Positions 1 to 10,400 of a stretch of 20,037 nucleotides of DNA are shown in pieces. The notes beneath the pieces were generated by a model. It saw only the letters and a program-made list of their open reading frames with translations, was not told the origin of the DNA and made no database searches. This DNA is from a virus, in IMG/VR virus record IMGVR_UViG_3300042549_001476, positions 1-20,037 of that record, one strand, 5' to 3'. The translations under genes and the position numbers were made by a program. Every line of letters starts with the position of its first letter. The first letter of the stretch is position 1.

Positions 1-172
1 TGATTGGGATTCTATGTATCAGTTCATTGAAGAACATGATGCGTTTCCTCTGCTAGAGAAGCGGTTGCATCAAACAAACATGCGACAGTTTCTTGAAGAG
101 AATCCAGATTTGTTACCTGCTGGGTTGCAGGCTGACAGTAAATACACCGTGGTCGTTAGAAGGAGCAAGTAA
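1..172 (+). CDS. C-terminal end of an unidentified phage protein (5' truncated by the window)
   Basis: The frame beginning at base 2 is open for 56 codons and ends in TAA at 170-172. The visible residues include MYQFIEEHDAFPLLEKRLH and end in KYTVVVRRSK. They look like a small mixed alpha/beta phage protein, but I do not recognise the family. The stop codon shares its last A with the ATG of the next gene (TAATG), so the two are translationally coupled and belong to the same early plus-strand operon as the HTH and primase-helicase genes. An AGGAG at 161-165 serves as the ribosome binding site of the next gene. No function is assigned. Confidence 0.7.
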   Translation, partial: DWDSMYQFIEEHDAFPLLEKRLHQTNMRQFLEENPDLLPAGLQADSKYTVVVRRSK

Positions 173-1056
173 TGAGCAACATTTCTATTTTTAAACAAGG
201 CGGAGCAGTAACATCGTCACGTGCTGAGGGCATGTCTGAGTTAGCTAAATCTTTAGTTACTAACACAAACAATAGCCGTCGTATTACGATGAACAAAGGC
301 AAGTTCTCACGCATGGTTGGTGGTGAACAAGCTGGTGGTAAGGTAACAGGTAGCATTAACGGAATCATTATTAATGCACTACCAAAAGTATCTCGTCAGT
401 TCTACGCTAAACCGTATGACCCAAATGGGGAGCCAACGCTACCTGATTGCTGGTCTAACCTAGGCGATGTACCTGATGCCAAGGCATCTAATGCGCAGGG
501 TTCTTCATGTGCAACATGCCCACAGAACGTAGATGGTTCAGGTCAAAGCGGTAAGGGTCGTGCATGTCGTTTCCAACGTCGTGTGGCTGTATTGCTTGAG
601 GGCGATATGAGCGGTGACATTTATCAGTTCAACATTCCGTCTAAGTCATTATTCGGTAAGGGTACTGGTAACGTGCATCCGTTTGAGAGCTATCTTAAGT
701 TCTTGCCAGCTAACGGTGAAAGCATTGACCGTATCGTTACACAGATTGCATTTGATGAGAACGAGACTGCTGACGTAGTTAACTTCACCCCAGTGCGTCA
801 TTTAACTGATGAAGAGATTGATGTTGTTGAGGCGGCGCAATCTTCTCCAGAGTGTAGAAACGTAGTGCAGTTAACAGTAGCACAGCAAGACGGCGTTAGA
901 AAGCTACCACAAGCAACTAAGCCAGCGCAAGCTGAAGCGGTAGAAGCTGAGGAAGTAGAAGAACCAGTTAAGCGTGCGTCCAAGAAGGCTGAACCAACTG
1001 CTAATGCACCTAAGCAGAACTTAGCTGATGTAGTAAGTGCTTGGAGCGATAACTAA
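172..1056 (+). CDS. Conserved phage protein with Cys cluster and acidic tail, possible ssDNA-binding protein
   Basis: This 294-aa protein has four closely placed cysteines (C93, C113, C116, C132; core CATCPQN then ACRFQRR) that could bind one zinc ion. A probable beta-rich region (about residues 135-210) follows, then an Ala/Glu-rich linker (about 240-262), a short Lys patch and the end LADVVSAWSDN. Start choice is clear: AGGAG lies 6 nt upstream and the ATG overlaps the previous stop. It sits directly before an HTH gene and a primase-helicase, so a DNA-replication role is plausible. The layout of a compact basic/zinc core, low-complexity linker and acidic end resembles phage single-strand binding proteins. 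That assignment is inference from layout and position; no OB-fold signature can be proven by eye. Confidence 0.85.
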   Translation: MSNISIFKQGGAVTSSRAEGMSELAKSLVTNTNNSRRITMNKGKFSRMVGGEQAGGKVTGSINGIIINALPKVSRQFYAKPYDPNGEPTLPDCWSNLGDVPDAKASNAQGSSCATCPQNVDGSGQSGKGRACRFQRRVAVLLEGDMSGDIYQFNIPSKSLFGKGTGNVHPFESYLKFLPANGESIDRIVTQIAFDENETADVVNFTPVRHLTDEEIDVVEAAQSSPECRNVVQLTVAQQDGVRKLPQATKPAQAEAVEAEEVEEPVKRASKKAEPTANAPKQNLADVVSAWSDN

Positions 1057-1058
1057 GC

Positions 1059-1289
1059 ATGAATAATAGGTATAGCTTAAGTATTATGCTTCTTAACCAG
1101 CAAGCGGAGCAAAACCGCTTGGGAGTTAAACTGGGTAAGAAGTGTATTAAGTTAGGCATCCCCGTGGCAGACGTAGCAGGTAGAGTAGGTGTAAGCAGAC
1201 AAACTGTTTACAACTGGTTCATAGGTGCATATGACCCAAAACCTGAGCTAGCTACGGTGATTACACAACTATTACGTAACTTAAAATAA
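1059..1289 (+). CDS. Small helix-turn-helix DNA-binding protein (Cro/repressor-like)
   Basis: This 76-aa protein has a clear helix-turn-helix at residues 35-54: PVADVAGRVGVSRQTVYNWF, the pattern of XRE/Cro-type regulators. A basic patch (KLGKKCIKLG) precedes it. The length fits a stand-alone Cro-like protein with no dimerisation or protease-sensitive domain. Its start is 2 nt after the stop of the preceding gene; a GGAG about 12 nt upstream is a weak ribosome binding site. A second ATG at 1086 is possible. A strong intrinsic terminator begins 20 nt after its stop, so it may close one transcript and control the primase-helicase downstream. Target operators are not visible in the window. Regulation of early genes is inferred. 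Confidence 0.85.
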   Translation: MNNRYSLSIMLLNQQAEQNRLGVKLGKKCIKLGIPVADVAGRVGVSRQTVYNWFIGAYDPKPELATVITQLLRNLK

Positions 1290-1308
1290 CGGGCTATGCC
1301 TAACGGCA

Positions 1309-1331
1309 GGGGGGAGCAGTCCCCCCTTTTT
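1309..1331 (+). terminator. Intrinsic terminator/attenuator between HTH and primase-helicase genes
   Basis: A perfect 7-bp stem GGGGGGA/TCCCCCC with loop GCAG (1309-1326) is followed at once by TTTTT (1327-1331). A small TGCC-TAAC-GGCA hairpin (1297-1308) precedes it. In the minus direction there is no T-run, so it acts on plus-strand transcription only. It lies 21 nt before the likely primase start, leaving little room for a separate promoter, so partial read-through (attenuation or antitermination) is likely. Confidence 0.8.
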
Positions 1332-1352
1332 GCCCCCAACGAAGAGATAAGA

Positions 1353-4229
1353 ATGACAAATATCGACCTATTATCAAGAGTGCAATCAGCGGAAGGCTGG
1401 TACGTGATATTGGGTCTGAACAACGGTCGTTATGCCGACCAGCAAATAGTTGCAACACGAGAAGAGTTTGACGAGCTAACAAACAAGTACGTTGCTAACC
1501 AGTGGGATGTTTACTTCGGGGTAGCAAAGTATGCGGAGAAAAAAGAAAAAGAGTTCCGCAAAAAGGAAAACGTACTTAATCTAAAAGCCCTATGGATAGA
1601 CCTAGACTGCGGACCAAGTAAAGCCGTCGTCAACGAAAAGACAGGTCGACCTGATGGATACATAGACCAAACGACAGCACTTCAAGAACTGCAAAGATTC
1701 TGCAAGACTATCGGTTTACCAAAACCGCTAATCGTTAGTTCAGGCCGAGGAATCCATGTATACTGGCCTTTAACAGCACCACTAGAGCGTTCTGAATGGG
1801 AACCCTTCGCCTCTAGACTTAATGAACTGTGCTTAACCCACAACCTTTATGTAGACAGCAGTGTGTTTGAAGCTGCTCGTGTGCTTAGAGTTCCAGGTAC
1901 ATACAACTTTAAAGATGTCCCAGCTAAACCAGTAGAAGTAGTATCTGATGCGCCTGACTACGATGCGCAGGCCCTTAAGGATATTCTGGGTGTTAGAGAA
2001 GTTGTAGTGCAACCCAAGCGGGAACTTTCTGAGTTACAAAGAGCTATGATGGCTAACACCGTTTCTCGATTTAGCAAGATTATGGTTCGCAGTGCTAACG
2101 GTGATGGATGTGCTCAACTGTTGTATCAATACAACAATCAAGAGTCCGTATCAGAACCTATGTGGTTTAACTCTCTTTCGATTGCACAACATTGTGTAGA
2201 TAGAGATACCGCTATTCATAAAATATCAGAGAAATACGAAGGTTATGATTACGATGATACTGAGAAGAAAGCACTCCACACACAGTTCCCTCAAACGTGC
2301 GCTACGTTCGAGAAGAATAATCCAGGTGGGTGTGAAGGGTGCCCTTGGAAGGGGCGTATCAAGTCACCAATTGTGTTGGGGAAAGAGGTTGTTAGGGCTG
2401 AGGAAGATGAAGACTTTATTGTTGAGGAAGCACCTGACGTACAAGTTACAGATAATGAGGAAGAGGCTGAAACAGTAACCTACACAGTGCCTAAGTTCCC
2501 ACACCCATACTTTAGGGGTAAGAACGGTGGCGTCTATGTAACACCCCCAGGCGAAGATGAAGCAGAACCTATTTGCGTATACGAGCATGATTTGTATGTT
2601 GTAAAACGTATGCGTGACCCAGACCCTGCAATCGGTGAAACAGTATTAATGAGGTTGCATTTACCTAGAGATGGTGTGCGGGACTTCGTCATACCGCTTG
2701 CTGATGTAGGCTCAAAAGATAAGCTACGTGAAACATTAGCAGCTAACGGCGTAGCTGGATACAAGAAGCAGACAGAGTTATTAGGTAACTTTGTTATGGC
2801 GTTTATTAAAGAGATGCAATATAAAAAGAAGGCGGAAGTTATGAGAAAACAATTTGGTTGGGCTGACAAGAACAGCAAGTTCATCCTAGGAGACCGTGAG
2901 ATTAGTGTAGATGGTGTGTTCCATAGCCCACCTTCACATGCAACAAAGCAGATTGCCGACTACATCGTGCCTATGGGTACCATAGATAAGTGGAAGGAAG
3001 TGTTTAATTTGTACGGTCAGCCAGGGTTAGAACCGCACGCATTTGCTGCTTTGACGGCATTCGGCGCCCCATTACTTATGCTTACAGGTCATAAAGGTGC
3101 AATCATTAACGTGATTCATAAAGACTCAGGCACAGGCAAATCCACAGCGTTGTATATGTGTAACAGTGTGTACGGGCACCCCGACAAGTTAACGGCTATT
3201 TGGAAAGACACACATGCGGCTAAGATGATTCGCTTGGGCTTAATGAATAACCTACCGTTCACTATTGACGAGATTACTAACCTCAAGCCTGAAGAGTTCT
3301 CAAACCTAGCCTACAGTATGTCTCAAGGACGCGGTGCAGACCGCTCTAAGTCTCAGACCAACGAACTACGTGTGAACGACCAGACTTGGCAAACCATATC
3401 ACTATGTAGTTCTAACGCTAGCTTCTACGAGAAACTTGGTGTGCATAAGAGCACCCCAGACGGCGAGATGATGCGTCTATTAGAGTACAAGATTGAGGCA
3501 AATAATATCATCCCGCCATCAATAGCCAAGCAGATGTTTGACTACCAGCTTAAAGAGCACTACGGACATGCAGGTGAGATATACATTCGCTATATACTGA
3601 ACAACCTTGAAGAAGTTAAGAGCAGTTTGATTGCCATCCAGCAGAAGATTGACGCTGAGATGCACCTCACTAACCGTGAACGATTCTGGTCAGCAGTTAT
3701 TTCGTGCAACATTACGGGTGGTTTGATTGCCAAGAACTTAAAGTTGCATGACTACGATATGCGCACCATCTACCTATGGGCCACTCAACAGATGCTTAAG
3801 GGTATTAGGGAAGACGTAGCTGCACCAGCTTCTAACTCAGCATCAGTGATTGGTGACTTTATTAACCGCCACATTCAGAACATGCTTATTGTGGATGACG
3901 AGGTAGACAAGCGTACTAATATGCACAACCTACCGAAGCAAGAACCTAAGGGTGACTTGGTTATCCGCTACGAGCCTGATACTAAGAAATTATTTATTGG
4001 TGCCAAAGCATTCCGCACGGACTGTGTAGAGACTCAGACTTCGTACAAGGACACCTTGCACGACCTAAAGACCAAGGGAATCTACGTTGGCGCTGGCAAT
4101 AAGCGCATGTCTAAGGGTATGAAGATTGTATCCCCAGGGGTACACGCACTTGAGTTTGATTGCTCAGTACCAGACTTTATTAACGTGGACGCTTTGATTC
4201 CTGTGCAAGATGAGAATACAGGGGATTAG
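1353..4229 (+). CDS. Primase-helicase fusion (AEP-type primase with DUF927-like/P-loop ATPase)
   Basis: From the ATG at 1353 the product is 958 aa. The N-terminal third resembles archaeo-eukaryotic primases: D83-x-D85 in LWIDLDC, S129-SGRGIH135-VYW, and D168 followed by RVLRVPGTYNFK. A Cys cluster C316-x10-C327-x2-C330 (GGCEGCPWKG) follows and may bind zinc. From about residue 370 the protein looks DUF927-like, with a Walker A DSGTGKST (K596), a Walker B FTIDE (D639, E640) and a later sensor-like stretch LCSSNASF. The likely role is making primers and unwinding DNA at the phage fork. The open frame extends up to an ATG at 1296, but that start has no ribosome binding site and would run through the terminator at 1309-1331; 1353 has a modest GAAGAG 7 nt upstream. 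Polymerase-type or helicase activity is inferred from motifs. Confidence 0.9.
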   Translation: MTNIDLLSRVQSAEGWYVILGLNNGRYADQQIVATREEFDELTNKYVANQWDVYFGVAKYAEKKEKEFRKKENVLNLKALWIDLDCGPSKAVVNEKTGRPDGYIDQTTALQELQRFCKTIGLPKPLIVSSGRGIHVYWPLTAPLERSEWEPFASRLNELCLTHNLYVDSSVFEAARVLRVPGTYNFKDVPAKPVEVVSDAPDYDAQALKDILGVREVVVQPKRELSELQRAMMANTVSRFSKIMVRSANGDGCAQLLYQYNNQESVSEPMWFNSLSIAQHCVDRDTAIHKISEKYEGYDYDDTEKKALHTQFPQTCATFEKNNPGGCEGCPWKGRIKSPIVLGKEVVRAEEDEDFIVEEAPDVQVTDNEEEAETVTYTVPKFPHPYFRGKNGGVYVTPPGEDEAEPICVYEHDLYVVKRMRDPDPAIGETVLMRLHLPRDGVRDFVIPLADVGSKDKLRETLAANGVAGYKKQTELLGNFVMAFIKEMQYKKKAEVMRKQFGWADKNSKFILGDREISVDGVFHSPPSHATKQIADYIVPMGTIDKWKEVFNLYGQPGLEPHAFAALTAFGAPLLMLTGHKGAIINVIHKDSGTGKSTALYMCNSVYGHPDKLTAIWKDTHAAKMIRLGLMNNLPFTIDEITNLKPEEFSNLAYSMSQGRGADRSKSQTNELRVNDQTWQTISLCSSNASFYEKLGVHKSTPDGEMMRLLEYKIEANNIIPPSIAKQMFDYQLKEHYGHAGEIYIRYILNNLEEVKSSLIAIQQKIDAEMHLTNRERFWSAVISCNITGGLIAKNLKLHDYDMRTIYLWATQQMLKGIREDVAAPASNSASVIGDFINRHIQNMLIVDDEVDKRTNMHNLPKQEPKGDLVIRYEPDTKKLFIGAKAFRTDCVETQTSYKDTLHDLKTKGIYVGAGNKRMSKGMKIVSPGVHALEFDCSVPDFINVDALIPVQDENTGD

Positions 4230-4382
4230 TTACGACATTAATTGGCGAAACTTCAGGGTAGGGACTTCATTTTTTCTGCCCTGCCTTGATGATAGTTCTG
4301 CTAAGAAAGAGGTTCTTCGTACAACAAAAAGATTGCGGGTTAAAGTTTTTATTAAAGTTGTTATTGAAGAAGGTGTAAAAGG

Positions 4383-4412
4383 TTTACGCATCTGGAGAAT
4401 TTAGTCTATACT
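4383..4412 (+). promoter_or_regulatory. Candidate sigma70-type promoter for a small RNA
   Basis: TTTACG (4383-4388), an 18-nt spacer and TATACT (4407-4412) match sigma70 hexamers at 4 of 6 and 5 of 6 positions. The expected start, about 7 nt downstream, falls at the first base of a hairpin at 4419. Downstream there is no plus-strand gene, only hairpins and a terminator, so a promoter here would make a short untranslated RNA. Confidence 0.35.
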
Positions 4413-4418
4413 CCGCCT

Positions 4419-4493
4419 AGCAGACACCTCAATCTGCTTTTCCTTGGAAGTTAGCTCCTTCCACTCTTCGGCCCCCACTTCGGTGGGGGTTTT
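4419..4493 (+). ncRNA. Candidate phage small RNA, about 75 nt, in the convergence zone
   Basis: The stretch folds as three consecutive hairpins: AGCAGA/TCTGCT with an 8-nt loop (4419-4438), TGGAAG/CTTCCA with a 7-nt loop (4445-4463), and a UUCG-capped terminator stem (4472-4489) ending in TTTT. A promoter-like element ends 7 nt upstream. The RNA would be complementary to the 3' end of any late minus-strand transcript that runs past 4494. It has no likeness to a tRNA: there is no TTC-type T-loop and no acceptor pairing. It could instead be only the structured 3' UTR of the primase-helicase mRNA. Confidence 0.35.
4472..4493 (+). terminator. Strong intrinsic terminator with UUCG tetraloop
   Basis: Perfect 7-bp stem CCCCCAC/GTGGGGG capped by TTCG (4472-4489), followed by TTTT (4490-4493). 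It ends plus-strand transcription of the replication arm exactly one base before the stop of the convergent giant gene. Read on the minus strand the same stem lacks a T-run (it is followed by CCGAAGAG), so it is a poor terminator for the late operon. Confidence 0.88.
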
Positions 4494-7400
4494 CTATCTG
4501 TAAGGATATTTGCTGGTTAGTTTGATGATGCGGTTACGCATCTCTTCGTCAGCTTCAACGATACCAAAGTAGGCTTCACTACGAGCTTTCATTGCATTCA
4601 TTCTAGCGTTGTAAATGGCATCAACATCTTTATCTAAATCTGGGTTCTTTCTAGCCCACTTAATCCAGTCATCAATAGCTTCTTGCATATACACTTCTTG
4701 GTCATTAAGCTGCGCAGTCTTAATACGCTTCATGATACTGTCGTAGTCTTTACGTACTTCAATCTTGTGCTTAATAACCATCTGTTGCATATCTCTACGC
4801 GTAGCAACTATAGTTGGGTTGAAACCCATACCTTTATAGATACGTTCTAGCACACCGATTTGCTCTTTGTCTACTAGTACAGCTTTATCTTTTTTGTTGG
4901 TTACACCTTCTTCTGCCCAACGTTGCTGTGCAATCATACCTTTAAGAAAAGCAGGGGAAGCTTTTTCTATAGCCTGTGATACGTTTCCATTACGCCAATC
5001 ATCATAAGCATCAGAGAAATTTTTAATCAATCCTAAACTTGGACCACCAATGTTAGTTATCAAAGCACTTAACATGCTATCAAAAGAAGAATTACTTTCT
5101 TGAGATTCTCTCCACCACATATCATTTAAAGATACTTTTGCGCCTACGTCTGCGCCTAGTAACACAGACAATGGGCCGTATAGTAGTAGTTCAGCTGTCT
5201 TATCACCAAATTTTTCTGGCATAAATATGTAGCGGAACCAGTAATCAACATCTTCTTCTTCAAAAGGTACTGGCTCATCTTCATCACGCATGAAAGACAT
5301 GATGCCTTGTATAATGCCAACAATCGCGCTATAGCCTAAGAATGCTCTAATACCACCAAACATACCTACCATGAGCAAACTGCCAAAGAACTCTGTAGCA
5401 CCTGCATCTAATTGCTTAAGTCCTTTTTCTCTACGTGTTTTAGCTTCTTGTTCAGCCTGCGCAACAAACTGAGGGTTTTGACGCATAGCATCGCGTTGAG
5501 ATGGTGGGATTGATTCCAACATCTCTTCCATAACTGTTTCTTTTGTTATGTTTTTGTAGACGCTTCTAGCACCTTTCCACATAGACAAGTAGTTGCGAAC
5601 AAAATACCCAGTAGCTTGCAACGGATACATTCTGTACTGAAACACTACTTGACCCGCAGGACCTTTAAACAAAGTAGGTCTGTTAAATCTGGTGTAGTTA
5701 AACATAGTGTCGTAAGTATTTTTTACTGACTCATCAACAGCTTGTTGGAATGCTTCACCATTAACACCCGGTGCTTTACCGTCTTTAACTGCTTTGTTAT
5801 ACGCAAGTTCAAAGGACGCCATAAACATAATTTCACGATTTAAACGCTCTGAATGATGAAATAACGCTCCTGTTAAATCCGCGGCAGTACGCGCAACTCT
5901 GCTTGTACCACTTGTAAACTTCTGTGACGGAGTTCTACTCATAGACATCAAGTCGTATGTTCTAGTAATTTCCGTAACGCCACGCTCCGCCGCTTCACTG
6001 AAAGCAGCGTTTAGCACAGGGTTGTTTCGCACGTGCTTAGAAAATCCAATAGATACAGGAGTCCAACCTACTTTATTACCACTAGCGTCAAACTTAGCAA
6101 AGGTAGTGTGGTCCCATACCTTCATGTAGGAAGCAAGCATTTTTGTTGCTTGTACTTTACCGTATCTAGCAGATAATGCGGGCCATCCGTACACCGAAAT
6201 AGCAGTCATATTAGTAATTGCAGAAGCTATCGATGTTAAGTAATACATGAATGACAACTGACCGAGACCGTTGGCAACGCGTTGACCCCACTCGTCTTCA
6301 TTCTGAGGGTGCACTTCATCTGTTACACGGCGGCGAATCTCGTCAATAAACTGACTTAATTTAGGTGCGTCAGGGTTGCCCTTTAAAGATTCATCAGCAG
6401 CATCTAAAGAGCTAAAAGCGTCAGGAGCGTACTTTAAGGATGAAAGCTGACCAGCACTTGTATATCCAGAACGCACAAAGTTTCGTAGCGCATCACCAGT
6501 AAAACCAGCGGTGCCCTTACGATGTATAAACTGCGAACGGAAACTTTGCTCAGGCATTGTGAGTAAGTACATTTGATACACAGCGTCTTTTAATGTTTCT
6601 TTATCGGGCACACCTTGCTGGCTGTCAATTGCCGCAAAGATGTCGGTTAGCATTTTGCTAGCCTCGGATGTTTTTTGACGTAAAGAACCGAGGTTGTTGC
6701 CAGACTCTAGTTCCATATCCGTACGCATTTGCTTTTCAGTACGCAAATCGCCAGCTTTTCTTAGCTCTGCCATACGAATCTGCACAAATCTGTTACGTTG
6801 ATATTCGCTCTCAAACATGTAGAACTCACGGGTTTGGCCCTTGCCAAAACTAACCCAGTATTGTCCATAACGCATTAGCGGGAAGTACACACCAATTTGT
6901 TTCTTACCTTCATAGCTAGAACGAATAGCCGACATCAATTTACCCTTAGGGGTGCTAGCATCATTAATATCGCCATCAATCTTAAGGGCAGAAATACGCT
7001 CGTCTAGAATCGCACGGTGCAAGTCAAAGATATTTTTGTAGTGACGTTTAATATCACGATAAATCTTTTGACCAGGGAACAAACCAGATTTAGGGTCGCG
7101 CTTGCCGTACTTAGATAGACCATTCCAAAGCTCGTAAGCCTGACGTATTTTGTTTTCTCGTTTAGTAATTTGACCTTCAAAAGCAGCCTGTTGGTTAGCA
7201 GCGGCCTTTTGTTTTTTCTTACGAATTTCAGCTAGTTCTTGGTCGTTATTAATAGCGTCTTCTACAGTAGGCTCTAGAGTGGGGTCTACTTCTTCAAGCG
7301 TTGTGTAGTGCATCAAACGAGCAAGTTCTTTAGCGCCTTTGTAATAATCCTTAGCAAAATCCACCCAAGGTTTAGCTTGTTCAGCTACGTGAGTTAACAT

Positions 7401-10400
7401 CTTCTGACGCATTACAGACATTTTTTCTGTAGCTCTTAGGATAGCGTCTATATTGCCACGAGTAGTTTCTGGCATTAATGACTTAGCCCAGTCCATAATT
7501 TGCGTAGTGGCAAGCACTTGCACCCAGGAACGAACTGTTTTGCTATCCATGGTGTCATAAGAAGCTACAAATATATTCTTTGCATCTTCCCATTTACGGG
7601 CTTTAATTAAGTCTCCAAGGAAACCGTCTACGTCATCAGCGGCTTCACCCCGTTGTATTTTCTGCAGTGTCCTATCTACTTTTATCTTTTTAGCCCTAGC
7701 AGCCTCTGGCAACTTAGCGGTCATCTGCTGTGCTTGTGTAAGCGGTGCTTGTAATAGACGTTCAGAAACAATAATCAAGTCCTGCATAGCAGAGTTAGTG
7801 CTCTCGTCCATACCAAAGAAAGCACGAATACCTTGAACAAAACGTGTGATACCGTTCTTTTTGTCTATTGCAGTAGGACCAATATTGCCAGTTCTACCTG
7901 GAACAATATGCAAGAACTCTTGAAATACTGGGTATGTCATACCGTAAGCAACAAACTCTTTCACGTCGTCAAACGCTTCAACTTTGCTGAACTCACTAAT
8001 CATGTCAATTAACTGAATCTGCAACGGGTCTGTAACTACGCCGTTCTTTACACCTGCTTCAAGTATACGGAAGTAAGCATAAGACTGATTCATGAGGTTA
8101 GTCATGTCAGCAACGGCTTTAGCTAGTTCTTGAGATACAGCAGTGCCAGCTTTGATAGCTGCTAGGTATTCGTTAATACGAGCAATGGTCGCACCGTGTA
8201 CAGCTTCATGCAAGAAGGTAGTGTTGTTGATACCACCGTTGCGGGCTAGATAGATTACTCTTTCTGTGCCTGATTCATAGTACAAACCGACGGCACCATC
8301 AAAAGCATCTCTACGGACTTGGTCTGGAATCTGAGAAGGGTCGTCAACAATAACAACTTTTACACCTTTTAGGAACGGCAATAGACGCTTAGCCAACAAC
8401 TTTTCAAACGCGTTACCATTACGTGCAACCCAATTTAGGGCTTGCTGGGCGTTTGTAAACTGTGTATAGCGGTTGTTATCAGTGCCGTCAGTAGAATCAG
8501 ATAAGTTAGACTGTTTAGCAGAACGTAATGCTGATTTAGCCATAGCCTTTCTAGCTTCGGCACGCTCCTTAGCAAGTGCAGTTTCTTCTTCTGGGATATT
8601 TTCTAGCGCTGCTTTAGCAGTTTTACCTGCTTTGTTATTACGATGTGCTGGGCTGTTAGCAATCTCGTATAGTGTATCAATAGCTGCACGTTGGTCATTT
8701 AGCAGTATCTGAGCCGCATCCATGGCTTCCGCATCAGTAGCGTAGTCATCAGCATTAAAGTCTTTAGACAAAATATCCGCAGCTCTTTCGGCATTACGGG
8801 TAGCATCACGGCTAGCTCCAGCCATTTGGTTCTGTTTAACTTTAGCTTCTGCTTGTTGTTCAGGGGCAGCGGGTTTACGACCTGGCTTACCTTTGATTAC
8901 TGGTGTTGTAGTAAGTGCAGCTTGAGGATTAACAGTTTGTTGTCCAAAAGCAAACCCTTGTTCATACGCTTTCTTTTCTTTACCTTTAAGGTCTGCAGAT
9001 AATTTAACACCGTCAAAACCTTGCGCCGCATCGTAAGCACCAAGTGAGTAGGCGTTTATTTGTTTTTGTACCCCTGGAGTTGGGGCACTATAAGTAAACG
9101 TACCGTCAGGGTTTTCTGTTTTAGGTGCGTTAAACACTTCTAAAGCTTGTGAGTTTGCTTTGCTTCTAATTTCCGCGGGTGTTAGTGCACTCGGCTGAGC
9201 CTGAGCTCCTCTTCCAATAGGAACAGCAGTTGTGCTATCTCCTGCCATTGTTGTTCCGACAGCTCCTGTAGTTCCAGCGGCGGTTCCTGCTGGTTGACCA
9301 GACACAGAAATGCCTGGCTGACCTGTTCCGGTGTCAGTTCTAGTAGTTCCAAGACCTGCCTCCCTTAATGTTTGGTTAGCCAACAATGTGGCACTTTCCC
9401 TGTTCATGCCTTCTGCTTCGTATTTAGCAACAAGAGTTCCAAGGGTTAATTCGGGTTCTGTTTCTTCTTTAGGAGCCCCAGTAAAGATACTAGTTACTCT
9501 ACCCTGTATTTCTTCCATAGAGTCTTTGAAGTCTTTGAAAAGATTAGATAGCGTGCTTGTAGCTTCTTTCTTATCCACAGCATCTTCGTCTTCAACCCCA
9601 AGGATAGACTCTACATATCTATCTTCAGCAGACTTCTCTTGCACCGGTGCCATAGTAAACCCAGCGGACTCAAGCATGTTGCGTGCTTGTCCTGCTTCAA
9701 AGCCCTTAACCATGTCGTCAATGGCTTTGTTTCTAGAGGCCTGTGCTACGGCGATAGGCACGTTTGCGGCTGCACCAAATGTACCACCTGCTGCTTCAGC
9801 CGCCGCAGCGTTAATTAAACGTTTGAAGTTATCTTTAGTAAGGACGTCGCCTTCTAGTTCTCCAAGGGCTTTCTCACCACCAAGTTGTAAGCCTTCTTGA
9901 GCAAAGCCTGTAGCAAACTCTTCTCCAATGGCTCTAGGTGCTTCTTTAAGCGCAGCTTTAGCAGCTTCTGTCTTAGTAAAATATTGAACGCCTGCTTTAC
10001 CTGCACGTTGACGAAGAATAGAACCTACTGGACCAGCTAAGTCCAAAACACCTACACCTAACGCAATAAGTGTATTGGCGTCCTGAGTTTTTCTAATGTA
10101 GTCTTCAATTGCATCGGCTTGTTCTTCAGGCGGTAAGTCTTTAACTTGCTTCTGAATATACTGCAAACGGTTGTTTATAGTCTCGCCCAGACCCATGGTA
10201 GTACCTAGAGCCATCGCACCAGCACCACCCGTAGTCAAGGCGGCAATCATAATAGGTGCCAACTGCACGGCACCAGAACCCATGTTGTAGCCCAACCAGT
10301 TAGTAAAGTCTCTAGCTGTTTCTATGTCTGTAAGGTCAGGAACACGACCTTTATATTTTTCTGCTTCTTTTGCGTACTCTTGAAACATACGCATTGAGTC

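Noticed and set aside
1296-1352. Upstream start (ATG 1296) for the primase-helicase, giving 977 aa
   Set aside because: No ribosome binding site, and the 19 extra residues would be encoded by the terminator hairpin.
4210-4404. 64-codon plus-strand ORF after the primase-helicase
   Set aside because: Starts inside the end of that gene without a ribosome binding site; no recognisable sequence.
4230-4493. tRNA or attachment site in the convergence zone
   Set aside because: No cloverleaf, no T-loop consensus and no CCA end found on either strand; no integrase nearby.
9331-9900. 189-codon plus-strand ORF opposite the giant gene
   Set aside because: Ser/Ala/Pro-rich antisense shadow of a clearly coding region.
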